From: Leucothrix mucor DSM 2157
GTDB taxonomy: Bacteria; Pseudomonadota; Gammaproteobacteria; Thiotrichales; Thiotrichaceae
Assembly (NCBI RefSeq): GCF_000419525.1
Contig: NZ_ATTE01000001.1
Coordinates: 3,966,501-4,030,500, forward strand
Direction of reading: 5' to 3'
DNA length: 64,000 nt
Below are positions 52,707 through 61,519 of the stretch, piece by piece. The notes below the pieces were generated by a model. That model was not told the origin of the DNA. It saw nothing but the letters and a program-made list of their open reading frames with translations, and made no database searches. The position numbers and the translations under genes are program-made. Position 1 is the first letter of the stretch. Each line of letters starts with the position of its first letter.

Positions 52707-52737
52707 GGGTTGGCAGTTTGAGTGTGACTGCCAACCC
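52707..52737. terminator. Hairpin between the octamer array and the DMT gene
   Basis: The arms GGGTTGGCAGT (52707-52717) and ACTGCCAACCC (52727-52737) are exact 11-bp complements around a nine-base loop. It lies 11 bases past the DMT stop. There is no T run, but position suggests a terminator for one or both convergent genes. Confidence 0.6.
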
Positions 52738-52747
52738 GCTATTCAAA

Positions 52748-53626
52748 TTAATGCACCTTAACCGGCACCACCACCACTTTACGGCTGCGCAGTAAGGTAT
52801 AAATACCGCCGCCAATAATAATGGCACTGCCCAATAAGGTCATAAAGTCTGGTCGCTCTGAAAACACCAAAGCACCCACAACCAAGGCAAACACTAAGCG
52901 CGTATAACGAAATGGCGTTACCACGGAGACTTCGCCAGTGCGCATCGCCACCGTCAGCGAATAATAAGCCAGCGTCCCAAATATCGTGGCACCGACAATC
53001 TGAGCGGCTGATAAGGCACTCGGAATCACGCCACCACCGGTATACAGCAGCATCACCAAGCCAGTCGGGACCATAATAAAGAAGCCATACACGCCCAGTT
53101 GCATATTAGATAATGCAGGCGGTGCTGCGCGGGTGGCCAGATCACGGCCAGCAAAGCCCAACATACCGATCAAGGCTAATAATGAGGAGGCTTCAAAGCC
53201 TTCCAAGCCGGGTCGAATAATCATTAACACGCCGATAAAGCCGATCATAATTGCCATCCAGCGACGCCAGCCGACTTTCTCACCGAAGAAAATTGCCGCA
53301 CCCATGACTACTACTAAAGGTGTCGCTTGCAAAATTGCTGAGGCACTGGAGATGGGTGTTAGCGCAAGAGCCAGTGTAAAAAACACCCGTCCTGTCACTT
53401 CGCAAATCACGCGCAGTAAAATCGGTTTAGAGAGAATCGCCGGATGTATCACGCGCTCTTTACGTCGCCAAGTGAGCAGGATAAAAGCACACATACCGCC
53501 AAAGCCGAACAGGGCTAATATTTCCCCGACGGGTATTTGTGCTGCAGCGGATTTGATAAACATATCTTCCAGCGCAAACGCGGCCATCGCGATGACCATG
53601 TAGAGACTTCCCCGCGTATTATCCAA
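52748..53626 (-). CDS. EamA/DMT-family transporter
   Basis: An inner-membrane transporter of about 292 residues with ten hydrophobic segments in two EamA halves. The N-terminal DNTRGSLYMVIAMAAFALEDMF, read in part, matches this drug/metabolite group. Substrate unknown. I prefer a TTG start at 53624-53626, which has AGGAG seven bases upstream and leads straight into the conserved DNTRG. A longer frame from 53656 and an ATG at 53599 (with GGGGAAG) are alternatives. A basic tail RSRKVVVVPVKVH ends it. Confidence 0.85.
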   Translation of the reverse strand: MDNTRGSLYMVIAMAAFALEDMFIKSAAAQIPVGEILALFGFGGMCAFILLTWRRKERVIHPAILSKPILLRVICEVTGRVFFTLALALTPISSASAILQATPLVVVMGAAIFFGEKVGWRRWMAIMIGFIGVLMIIRPGLEGFEASSLLALIGMLGFAGRDLATRAAPPALSNMQLGVYGFFIMVPTGLVMLLYTGGGVIPSALSAAQIVGATIFGTLAYYSLTVAMRTGEVSVVTPFRYTRLVFALVVGALVFSERPDFMTLLGSAIIIGGGIYTLLRSRKVVVVPVKVH

Positions 53627-53716
53627 AGCCTGGCTCCTGTGTGATTGAGTGCCCAATTGAGCGCCGAGTGTAGCACGCGTTAAGGCTTTGACAACCTCAC
53701 TAGAGCCTTTGAATCA

Positions 53717-54682
53717 TTAAAGTTCGAGGCGCAGCTGGCTCTCAAAAAATTGTGGCTCGCCAGTGATTGGATCAGTAAACTCCAAGGTCTTAGCCAGCAG
53801 CTGCAAGGGCGCAGAATAATCCTCGCCTTTATTGGCTAATAATTCAGGATAAAACGGGTCATTTAATATCGGGCAGCCAAGCGCAGTCATGTGAATGCGC
53901 AGCTGATGTTGCTTGCCGGTGACTGGTTTTAGCCGATAGCGCGCTAAGTCGCCTTTGACTTCAACTCTATCCACCAGCGTTTCGGCATTTGGCTCACCGG
54001 GCGCTTCCTTTTGCAGGAAAAATGGCTCACTTGGCACAATATTGCTGCGATAAATAAAGGGATACTCTCGCTCAATATTCGGCGCAATCGCCTCGTAAGT
54101 TTTACGCACTTCCCGATTTTGAAACAGGTTTTGATAAGCACCACGAAAATCAGCATCGCAGCTAAATAACATCACGCCCGCCGTTTCGCGATCCAGCCGG
54201 TGAATCGGGCTAATGGCCTCAATCTGAAACCGGTGTTTCAAACGGCTAAGTAAGCTCTCTTTTACAAATCGACCAATCGGTGTGACCGGAATAAAGTGCG
54301 GCTTATCGACCACGATTAGATGGTCGTTTTTAAATAAAATGGTTTCCTGAAACGGAATGCGTGGCTCATCCGGAATTTCGCGGTAATAAAACAAAAAACT
54401 GGCTTCGGGATAAGGCGTGTCCGCTGCATATGGCGTGCCGTGTTGATCGACCATGCCCCCGAGCGCTAAACGTTCACGTAAAATGTCTTCAGGAATAAAC
54501 GGAAAACGTTCCAACAGAAAATCCAGCACCGTATCCCAGTGGCCATAAAACTCGCCGGGCTGCTTTAAGCTGCCGCACTTTGGCAACCAAACCCGGCTGG
54601 AAGACACGCCATCGCGCATCGGTAGTGGCGAGGCTGGCTTTTGTTTAGATGGTTTTTTTTCGCGTTTGGTATTGATAGTCAT
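53717..54682 (-). CDS. RluA-family pseudouridine synthase
   Basis: A 321-residue RNA pseudouridine synthase. The catalytic motif is HRLDRETAGVMLF with the nucleophilic aspartate. Other family marks are LIVVDKPHFIPVTP, VRKTYEAI and KPVTGKQHQLRIHM. It isomerises specific uridines in rRNA or tRNA; the target site cannot be set from sequence. A basic N-terminal tail of about 25 residues precedes the domain, and the SxxL-like start GEFYGHWDTVLDFLLERFP suggests a partial S4-like domain. No neighbour shares its direction within 60 bases except the DMT gene downstream. Confidence 0.88.
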   Translation of the reverse strand: MTINTKREKKPSKQKPASPLPMRDGVSSSRVWLPKCGSLKQPGEFYGHWDTVLDFLLERFPFIPEDILRERLALGGMVDQHGTPYAADTPYPEASFLFYYREIPDEPRIPFQETILFKNDHLIVVDKPHFIPVTPIGRFVKESLLSRLKHRFQIEAISPIHRLDRETAGVMLFSCDADFRGAYQNLFQNREVRKTYEAIAPNIEREYPFIYRSNIVPSEPFFLQKEAPGEPNAETLVDRVEVKGDLARYRLKPVTGKQHQLRIHMTALGCPILNDPFYPELLANKGEDYSAPLQLLAKTLEFTDPITGEPQFFESQLRLEL

Positions 54683-54948
54683 GAACCGCTGAAGCTGAGT
54701 AAGGGATGAGTCAAGATCGAGGCGTGATTATAACGGGGCAGCGTGTGCGAAGGGAAAATATCCTTAGCGGGATTATTGGCCGCGTCATATTGAGTGTAAA
54801 ATCCAAACGCCGCTCAGTAGATAAAGCGCGGCGTAATAAAACCCAACAGGATAATCAGTAGGGGACAAATACAGTGCGCTAAACGGCTGGCCTTACCCTG
54901 AAAACGCGTTATTATGGCCCGCTCTACTTAATTGATTACGGGGTTAAT

Positions 54949-55917
54949 ATGTCTGAACAAATCGTTTTTCTGGATGCATCCACCATTGGCCCCGGCGTTG
55001 TTGTTGGCCGACCGGCGTTTGACCACCAATGGCAGGAATACGAGCGTACCGAACCTGAGCAAGTGGTAGCGCGTTTAGCCGGTGCCAGCATCGCAATCAG
55101 CAATAAAGTCGCCATTACCCCGGCGATGTTAGAACAACTGCCAGACTTAAAACTGATCGCCGTGGCAGCCACTGGCTACAATATTGTCGACTTAGAGGCC
55201 TGCAACGCGCATGGCGTAACCGTCTGCAATATCCGTGGCTATGCGGTTAATACCGTACCGGAGCACACCTTTTCACTGATTCTGGCACTGCGCCGCAATC
55301 TGGTGGAATACCGCGAACAAGTGCTGGATGGCGAATGGGTGCGCTCTAATCAGTTCTGCTTTTTTAATCGTCCGATTCGTGATCTGGCTGGATCAAACCT
55401 CGGCATTATCGGCGCAGGCGCATTGGGGCAGTCGGTTGGGCGCATTGGCTTAGCCTTTGGCATGAACGTGATGTATCTCAATCAACACATTCGCACAGCG
55501 CCTGATCATGGCCAGCTGGTTTCGCTGGAAGAAATGCGTGCACAGGCTGATGTACTCACGCTGCACTGCCCGTTAACGGCTGAAACGCACAATATTATCG
55601 ATGCTGAATTTTTGCAGGGTATGAAAGACTCTGCGATTGTGGTGAATACCGGTCGCGGCGGTTTGATTGATGAAACAGCACTGGCCGAAGCCTTGAAAGC
55701 AGGCGTGATTGCCGGTGCCGGTTTGGATGTGACTGAGGTCGAGCCCGCCGCGATGGATTCGGCCATGATGCAAGTGGCGGATTTACCCAATGTGATCGTT
55801 ACCCCGCACGTGGCTTGGGCCAGTGTCGGCGGCATGCAAACGCTGGTCGATCAACTCATCGTCAACCTTGAAGCGTTTGCACGCGGCGAGCCTAAAAACG
55901 TATTAGGTCGGGATTAA
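54949..55917 (+). CDS. D-2-hydroxyacid dehydrogenase (hydroxypyruvate/glycerate type)
   Basis: A 322-residue NAD(P)-dependent D-2-hydroxyacid dehydrogenase. The Rossmann motif is GAGALG (155-160). The catalytic set is Arg236 in NTGRGGLIDE, Glu264 in VTEVEPA, and His287 in TPHVAW. The substrate-loop ATGYNIVDL matches glycerate dehydrogenase (HprA). It probably reduces hydroxypyruvate or glyoxylate. The ATG follows ACGGGG. Its last 15 bases overlap the end of the convergent NodB-like gene. The upstream region has a small ACGCCGC/GCGGCGT dyad at 54807-54834. Confidence 0.9.
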   Translation: MSEQIVFLDASTIGPGVVVGRPAFDHQWQEYERTEPEQVVARLAGASIAISNKVAITPAMLEQLPDLKLIAVAATGYNIVDLEACNAHGVTVCNIRGYAVNTVPEHTFSLILALRRNLVEYREQVLDGEWVRSNQFCFFNRPIRDLAGSNLGIIGAGALGQSVGRIGLAFGMNVMYLNQHIRTAPDHGQLVSLEEMRAQADVLTLHCPLTAETHNIIDAEFLQGMKDSAIVVNTGRGGLIDETALAEALKAGVIAGAGLDVTEVEPAAMDSAMMQVADLPNVIVTPHVAWASVGGMQTLVDQLIVNLEAFARGEPKNVLGRD

Positions 55918-57567
55918 AAAGATATGGTGAATACCCTTGGTGCTGGTCAAATTAATGGTCGCACTCACGGTATTGCCATTGTACTGAGCCTTTAGCTGAT
56001 ACTGGCCCGCCGGAATCCGGAATAAATAACTCTGGGTATTGGCGGCAGTATCAATCAGCTTGCCGCTCATATCCTGAATCAAAAAATCAGCCTTAATAGG
56101 GCGGCGTGTCTGCCGCTCGGAGGCTGAAATTCGCAAGCTACCAAACGCCTCGCCAACCGGCGGAGTGCTCGGAGTTGTTGGTGGCGTAGGTGTGGGCGTC
56201 GGAGTCGGTGTGCTACCGCCCGAACCTTCTTCTGGAATCAGGAAAATATGATGAATACCCTGCGTTGCGGTCAGCAGGATTTCATTACTCACACTATTGC
56301 TGCCAACAATCGCACTTACCTGATAAGGCGCAGCGGGAATGCGGAATAAATGCGAGCTGGTATTACCGGCGGTATCCACGATTTTACCCGCCAGATCCTG
56401 CACCAGAAAATCAGCATTCACCGGACGACGCGTTCGCTTATCCGAGGCTGATAAACGCAAACTACCCAAACCACCAACCGGCGGTGTAGGAGGCGTTGGT
56501 GGAGTCGGTGTACTGCCGCTGCCACTCGCCGAAATCAGAAAAATATGGTGAATGCCTTTAGTCTGCGTCAGCTCGATCGTATCTGTTTTGGTAGTTCCCG
56601 CAGCGGTGGCGCTTACCCGATAGGTACCGACCGGAATCGAGAATTGCTGGCTAGAGATATTATTCGCCGTGGCAATCGTTTCGCCACTTAAGCTCTGAAT
56701 TTTAAAATTGGCTTTCAGTGGGCGTCGGCTTGGGGTTTCAGAAGCGGATAAACGCAAACTGCCCTTAACCGTCGTGCCACCACCGGGAGGCGGTGCTGTT
56801 CCGCCACCGCTACCGGAGCCGCCCGAACCACTGCCGCCTGATCCGCCACCTTGAGTCGGCGTACCATCTTTAAAATCAACCAACATGGCATCGTAATAAG
56901 GTACTGCCTGCAACTTTTGTGCTTTCACGTTTTTGATAAATGCATCAAAAATATCTTTTTTCACTGAGCCATTAAGCAACTCTTGGGTATGCACAAAAAT
57001 GGTAGACGACAAGCCCGCGCTATTGCGCTCGCTGGTGTAATCAAAAGCGCGCTGCACCGAATTCATGACGACAACCGGTGTATCCAGTCGGTTGCCGGTG
57101 CTGGGAGACCAGGCGCTACCAATGCCGCGCGCATATTTGATTCCGGGATATGAAATGCCTGGCTCCGGCCCTGCGCCCGAGCCGTGATATGACAGGGTCA
57201 ACGGCTTGCTCCCTGTCACATCCACAATGATTTGGCTGATGATATTGTAGACTTTCGTTTGTTCACTTTGGCTATTGCCAGAGGACAACGGATGCACCCC
57301 AAGCGTTACCAAATGGGGCGCTAATCCATAAATCAACGAGGCATTGGTGCGGTCAAATTCGTAGTTATTACTGGGGCTGGTGGCTTGCATAAACACCGTA
57401 ACGGGAATGCCGTTATCCACCAAAAACTTCACCACTTCATACGTGCCGCTGATGGTATTGCTGCCCGCGTGAATGTGGTCGATGGTAAACGAAACGCGGT
57501 CGAGTACCGGAGGATTAGCCGAAGCCTGATACTGAGTTTGGATAGTCGACAGGGTATACGCCGCCAT
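55903..57567 (-). CDS. Divergent NodB-like (polysaccharide deacetylase-fold) protein with three C-terminal repeats
   Basis: A 554-residue protein in two parts. Residues 20-235 resemble a polysaccharide deacetylase: SFTIDHIHAG, IPVTVFMQATSP, LGVHPLSSG and a YHGSGAG segment sit where the NodB motifs are expected, but the usual TFDDG and H-x-x-x-H are altered, so activity is doubtful. A Gly/Ser linker (239-256) leads to three 77-residue repeats (269-345, 368-444, 476-552), each starting GSLR[LI]SAS and ending KGIHHIFLI or QGIHHIFLI, joined by Pro/Thr linkers. No signal peptide is visible. GAGGTG precedes the ATG. Function unknown. Confidence 0.72.
   Translation of the reverse strand: MAAYTLSTIQTQYQASANPPVLDRVSFTIDHIHAGSNTISGTYEVVKFLVDNGIPVTVFMQATSPSNNYEFDRTNASLIYGLAPHLVTLGVHPLSSGNSQSEQTKVYNIISQIIVDVTGSKPLTLSYHGSGAGPEPGISYPGIKYARGIGSAWSPSTGNRLDTPVVVMNSVQRAFDYTSERNSAGLSSTIFVHTQELLNGSVKKDIFDAFIKNVKAQKLQAVPYYDAMLVDFKDGTPTQGGGSGGSGSGGSGSGGGTAPPPGGGTTVKGSLRLSASETPSRRPLKANFKIQSLSGETIATANNISSQQFSIPVGTYRVSATAAGTTKTDTIELTQTKGIHHIFLISASGSGSTPTPPTPPTPPVGGLGSLRLSASDKRTRRPVNADFLVQDLAGKIVDTAGNTSSHLFRIPAAPYQVSAIVGSNSVSNEILLTATQGIHHIFLIPEEGSGGSTPTPTPTPTPPTTPSTPPVGEAFGSLRISASERQTRRPIKADFLIQDMSGKLIDTAANTQSYLFRIPAGQYQLKAQYNGNTVSATINLTSTKGIHHIFLIPT
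55912..56763 (-). repeat. Three protein-coding repeats of 231 bases
   Basis: The repeats run 56533-56763, 56236-56466 and 55912-56142 within the NodB-like gene. Each codes for a beta-rich domain with R-R-P-x-x-A-[ND]-F near its start, a central F[RS]IP, and the ending GIHHIFLI. Spacers code for Pro/Thr-rich linkers. At the DNA level the copies have diverged, so this is an older duplication. Confidence 0.85.
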
Positions 57568-57872
57568 AATTCACCTCGATGTAAGCTGGTCTGTTACGAG
57601 TAAAGCAGGCCTTCGGGTGCGTCTTGGCACAGGCGCTACTGACACTTATTCGACAATCAACAGCGCTTAAGGGGGAAGCTATTGACTGATTCTGGTAGTC
57701 ATTGTGCCTTAATTTTAGTGAGGAATCGCGCTAAATGCTGTGGTTTTTGATGAGTATTTTTTTATCTGGGGAATAAGTGGGCGCTTTTGAAAGGTTGGCT
57801 GGCACTAGGAAAATTAAGTGCTTTTACAAAGTGATATGATTTGTTGATCGGTCTTAGTGGGAGGTAATAGTG
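57568..57872. other. Intergenic region before the orphan antitoxin
   Basis: A 305-base gap between divergent genes. It should hold promoters for both sides. I see a TATGAT box at 57836-57841 but no good -35 partner. No RNA gene, repeat or long frame is evident. Confidence 0.5.
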
Positions 57873-58076
57873 ATGTCTAGTCTTGTGGTAAGAGATATTA
57901 GCGATGAAGTCGTACAGGCGCTGGAGGACCATGCTCGACGCTTGGGTGTTAGTGCGGAGGTTGCTCACAGGCAGATTCTGGAGCAGGCACTTACTTCGCC
58001 AAACAAGAAAAGCTTTATTGAGATATTAAAAGCTATGCCAGATGTTGGTGAAGACAGTGATTTTAGGCGAGTTTAG
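57873..58076 (+). CDS. Ribbon-helix-helix antitoxin, FitA/VapB-like, apparently orphan
   Basis: A 67-residue protein. The start SSLVVRDISDEVVQALEDHA forms the ribbon and first helix of an Arc/FitA-type DNA-binding domain; the following RLGVSAEVAHRQILEQAL is the second helix region. FitA-type antitoxins repress their own operon and block a PIN-domain RNase. No toxin gene follows: the next ATG, three bases past the stop (58079), meets a stop after three codons. GGGAGG lies eight bases before the chosen ATG at 57873. It may protect against toxins made elsewhere or be a remnant. Confidence 0.7.
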   Translation: MSSLVVRDISDEVVQALEDHARRLGVSAEVAHRQILEQALTSPNKKSFIEILKAMPDVGEDSDFRRV

Positions 58077-58109
58077 AAATGGTAGCATGAACTTCAAAAT
58101 TCATTGTTA

Positions 58110-58178
58110 GTGCTATAAAAAAGATACCACTGTATCTATTTTTAGTTTTTGAGTGCTATATTAGATATAATAGTATCT
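58110..58178. promoter_or_regulatory. Duplicated operator-like sites before hipB
   Basis: Two similar blocks lie 41 bases apart (about four helical turns). Site 1: GTGCTATA (58110-58117), then the perfect dyad AGATAC-CACT-GTATCT (58122-58137). Site 2: GTGCTATA (58153-58160), then AGATAT-AATA-GTATCT (58163-58178). A perfect TATAAT -10 box (58166-58171) is inside site 2. The spacing and position fit cooperative autorepression by the HipB-like protein. Confidence 0.72.
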
Positions 58179-58191
58179 ATTTGGATGTGGT

Positions 58192-58470
58192 ATGACATTG
58201 CTCTCCTTACATTCCTCTGCCGATGTTCAGCAATTACTTGCTGATGCCATTCACCGCAAACGCAAAAAACTAAAGCTGTCCCGCGATGCCTTGGCTGAGC
58301 GTAGTACGGTGCCTGCTTCCACCATCAAAAAGTTTGAAACTACGGGCCAGATTTCATTGCGTCAGTTTTTACTGTTATGGCAGTCGGTTGACCGTTTGGA
58401 TAAATTGCTTGAATTGACCAAAGAGCCCGTTAAAACGCCGCTAACCATTGAGGATGTTTTAAAGTCATGA
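58192..58470 (+). CDS. hipB: HipB-like XRE-family antitoxin
   Basis: A 92-residue helix-turn-helix protein. The DNA-binding region is LLADAIHRKRKKLKLSRDALAERSTVPASTIKKFE, given here by its core LSRDALAERSTV and PASTIKKFE. Its likely roles are to repress the operon by binding the two dyads upstream and to neutralise HipA. The stop overlaps the hipA start by four bases (ATGA). The usual HipB C-terminal extension is short. The nearest ribosome site is a weak GGATG. Confidence 0.82.
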   Translation: MTLLSLHSSADVQQLLADAIHRKRKKLKLSRDALAERSTVPASTIKKFETTGQISLRQFLLLWQSVDRLDKLLELTKEPVKTPLTIEDVLKS

Positions 58471-59759
58471 AAGCCTCATTTAAGCCAGTGCAAACCTTGC
58501 AGGTGTATCGCCGTTTGAGTGATGGGCAGCAGGCGCTGGTCGGGCGATTAGCGCAAGATCAGCAGGGTACTTATTTCCAGTATGATGAGGCTTACCTTAG
58601 CCGCTACCACAGCCTTTCTCCGTTTAATCTGTCATTCAACCATGAGCTGAGTTTAGCGCCCAAGCGACCCCATCAAGGCTTGCAGGGTGTATTTGGCGAT
58701 TCCTTGCCGGATGGTTGGGGGTTGCTGCTAATGGATCGCCTGTTTCGCCAGCATGGTTTGTTATTAAACCAAGTCACAGCAATGGATCGCTTGGCTTTCA
58801 CGGGAAGCCGTGCAATGGGGGCATTGGCGTATCAGCCTGCCGTCGAGCTTGGGGATGGCGAAGCGCACTCTGTATCGTTGTGTGAGTTAGGCGAGCAAGC
58901 GACACAGATTTTTGATGGTGAAGCCTCTGAGGTACTTGAGCTATTGGCAGCAGCCGGAAGTTCTGGCGGCGCACGGCCTAAGGCGCTGATTTATCGCGAT
59001 GTAAAACAAGGCGATAGGGTTTCGACCGAAGCGCGTGAGGGGTTAGAGCCTTGGCTAATTAAGTTTACTTCAGAGCACCTAATGTTGGGCCATGAGGAAA
59101 GCGTGTGCGAGGCCGCCTATTTGGTCATGGCAAAGCAGGCAGGTTTGACCGTCCCTGATTGGGAGTTAATACAGGCACCTGAGCAGATGAAAGCGACTGC
59201 ATGGTTAGCGATGCGCCGTTTTGATTGTACGGGAGATGACTATCAGGGGCGCTATCACATGCATTCTCTATGTGGTTTGTTAGATGCCGATTTTCGGCAA
59301 CCATCGATGGATTACGAAGACCTGATTAAGGCGAGTCAGGTTTTATGCCAGAGTGCAGCGGTGGGTAAGGTGCAGTTTAAGCGAGCGATGTTTAATCTGT
59401 TTTCTTTAAATCAGGATGATCATACGAAGAACTGGGCATTTCTAATGGATGACTTTGGCCAGTGGTCGCCAACGCCTTTTTACGATGTGACATTCAGTCC
59501 AAACCCTCACAATCACCACATGACATCGTACGGTGGCTATGGAAGTCAGCCGCCATTGAAGACTATGCAGGCAATGGCTAATCAGGCAGCTTATAAGAAC
59601 TGGAAGGAAGCGCAGAAAGATATAGAGCAAGTGGTAAGTGCGTTAGCCAATTGGGCAGAAGTTGCCAAGGGGTTAGCGATTAGTAAGGCCAATATTGATC
59701 TGATACAAAGCCAGTTAGATAGGGTTTATCAGGAGAATAAGGCATTGCTGAACACCTGA
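58467..59759 (+). CDS. hipA: HipA-family serine kinase toxin
   Basis: A 430-residue HipA-family kinase. The N-terminal subdomain includes VFGDSLPDGWGLLLMD. The ATP-binding loop is GSSGGARPKAL, the catalytic loop is FSLNQDDHTKNWAFL, and the metal-binding aspartate is in PFYDVTFS. HipA relatives phosphorylate glutamyl-tRNA synthetase or other targets and slow growth. The catalytic residues look intact, so it should be active. It starts inside the hipB stop. It is at the usual size of about 430-440. Confidence 0.88.
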   Translation: MKASFKPVQTLQVYRRLSDGQQALVGRLAQDQQGTYFQYDEAYLSRYHSLSPFNLSFNHELSLAPKRPHQGLQGVFGDSLPDGWGLLLMDRLFRQHGLLLNQVTAMDRLAFTGSRAMGALAYQPAVELGDGEAHSVSLCELGEQATQIFDGEASEVLELLAAAGSSGGARPKALIYRDVKQGDRVSTEAREGLEPWLIKFTSEHLMLGHEESVCEAAYLVMAKQAGLTVPDWELIQAPEQMKATAWLAMRRFDCTGDDYQGRYHMHSLCGLLDADFRQPSMDYEDLIKASQVLCQSAAVGKVQFKRAMFNLFSLNQDDHTKNWAFLMDDFGQWSPTPFYDVTFSPNPHNHHMTSYGGYGSQPPLKTMQAMANQAAYKNWKEAQKDIEQVVSALANWAEVAKGLAISKANIDLIQSQLDRVYQENKALLNT

Positions 59760-59840
59760 GTTTAGTGTGATAACTATTGTAGTTGATGTCAGTATTTTGA
59801 ATATATACCCTTTAATTTATCCCGTTTCGAGGCAAATATT

Positions 59841-60614
59841 ATGGCTAGTAGTGCCCAAGAGAGCAGCGCCAACCCGCATAACATCGAACTCAAACCCATC
59901 CTAGCCATGTGGTCTGGCCCGCGTAACCTATCGACCGCGATGATGAGAGCTTGGGAAAACCGCCCAGACACCGAAGTCTGGGATGAGCCTTTCTACGCCG
60001 CCTACCTACAGCGAACAGGCTTAGATCATCCCATGGGCGCAGAGATCATCGCGCACCACGAAGCAGATGTGGACAAGGTCATCGAGCTTTGCACAACGCC
60101 CGCTGCCAGTGGATTTTTCTACCAAAAACACATGACGCATCACATGTTGCCGGAGTATCCGCTGGATTGGTTGGCAGAGTTGTCGCATTGCTTTTTACTG
60201 CGCGATCCGCGTGAGGTGTTGTTGTCTTACTCGCAAAAGCGCGAAGACGTGACGTTGGATGATATCGGTGTGCCGCAGCAGTTACGCTTATACGAATGGG
60301 TGTTGGCTAACCTGGAACAAAAGCCGTTGGTGATTGATGCGCGTGATTTTTTGCAGCAGCCACAAGCGTATTTAGAAGCCTTGTGTGCGCATGTGGGCAT
60401 TCCGTTTTATCCGGAAATGCTTAGCTGGCCAGCCGGTCGACGCGATAGTGATGGGGTCTGGTCAGAGCATTGGTATGACTCGGTCTGGAAGTCAACCGGC
60501 TTTGGAACGTGGCAAGCGCGGACTGGTGAGCTGGATGCGGCCTTATTGCCAATTTATCGCGAAGCGGATGAGATTTATCAGGCGATGCGGGAACAGCGTT
60601 TGCGTATTGATTAA
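59841..60614 (+). CDS. Sulfotransferase-family protein
   Basis: A 257-residue P-loop sulfotransferase-like protein. The first PAPS-binding motif is AMWSGPRNLSTAMMRAW near residue 23 and the second is FLLRDPREVLLSYSQKR near 128. This branch, with the WSGPRNLST start, is common in proteobacteria and its acceptor is unknown. GAGGC lies eight bases before the ATG. It stands alone after hipA, 81 bases away. Confidence 0.82.
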   Translation: MASSAQESSANPHNIELKPILAMWSGPRNLSTAMMRAWENRPDTEVWDEPFYAAYLQRTGLDHPMGAEIIAHHEADVDKVIELCTTPAASGFFYQKHMTHHMLPEYPLDWLAELSHCFLLRDPREVLLSYSQKREDVTLDDIGVPQQLRLYEWVLANLEQKPLVIDARDFLQQPQAYLEALCAHVGIPFYPEMLSWPAGRRDSDGVWSEHWYDSVWKSTGFGTWQARTGELDAALLPIYREADEIYQAMREQRLRID

Positions 60615-60731
60615 GTGTTTGTTGCTTAATAAAAACAGCGCTATCGGAATGACGCGCTATTAATCGCGGCGCTCAATGCGCTAATGGTTTCCCGCCTGCT
60701 ATTGAGAGCAAGCGGGAGCCAAAGTCTCAGC

Positions 60732-61415
60732 TTACGGCCTAGCCGGTCCTACATTTAAATCCTGTTCAATATCTTTAATCAGCATATCCATCGCGCTTTC
60801 AGTGGCTTGCTTGAGTAGTTCAGGCTGGCTAATCAGCAGTTGGGTCACGTTAATGCCGACCTGCCCACCAATATCAATATTCGCAGTCGCTTTATAGGCG
60901 CGCTTGTACGGTGCACTTTCTGGCGTGGCTTTCAGCAGGGTATTGGCGACTGCGGTGACATATTGGTGATTTGGCCCCAGCGTGTATTTGCTGGCAATGC
61001 TCAGTACTTTTGGCTCACGCAGTGGCGGTTTTGGGAAGGCATTGACCGGCATGGCTGTTGCATTCACGCGGATATCCGAATCAAAGCTTGGGCCTTGTAA
61101 GCCTTTTAATTTAGCAGCAAATATTTTTTTGGTATCGTAATTGCCTAGTGCCGTTAGGATCGGTGCAAAAGCAACGGTTCTTCTGGAGTTGATGGTGGCA
61201 TCGACGCCCGCGCTAACCGCTAAGCCCAGCAATCCACCGGTTGCGCCAGCGGTGCGGCTGCTGTCATATATTTCGTGAGTTAGTTTATCGGTGGAGACTA
61301 AATCAACCACCGAGACTTTATTGGCTTTCAGCGTATCGCGATTGAGTGAGGCTGGGTTTGAGGAGCAGCCAGCAGCAAATAGCAGGGTAAAAATCAGTGC
61401 GAGTGAATACTTCAT
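60732..61415 (-). CDS. Predicted lipoprotein of unknown function
   Basis: A 227-residue protein with a lipoprotein signal: lipobox AAGC at about residues 14-17, followed by SSNP. A Gly/Ala stretch near residues 58-68 (AGATGGLLGLAVSAG) could insert into a membrane. The rest is soluble with no known motif. It probably faces the periplasm from the outer membrane. I do not recognise the family. Confidence 0.7.
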   Translation of the reverse strand: MKYSLALIFTLLFAAGCSSNPASLNRDTLKANKVSVVDLVSTDKLTHEIYDSSRTAGATGGLLGLAVSAGVDATINSRRTVAFAPILTALGNYDTKKIFAAKLKGLQGPSFDSDIRVNATAMPVNAFPKPPLREPKVLSIASKYTLGPNHQYVTAVANTLLKATPESAPYKRAYKATANIDIGGQVGINVTQLLISQPELLKQATESAMDMLIKDIEQDLNVGPARP

Positions 61416-61519
61416 AGTGTGAAAAGCCCTTTGATTCTGTTTAATTATTAAGGGCTTAGTGTAGCAGTGAAGTGATTTCGTTTAATAATAGGCCTAAAAA
61501 CTCACAGCTGAGCACATCA

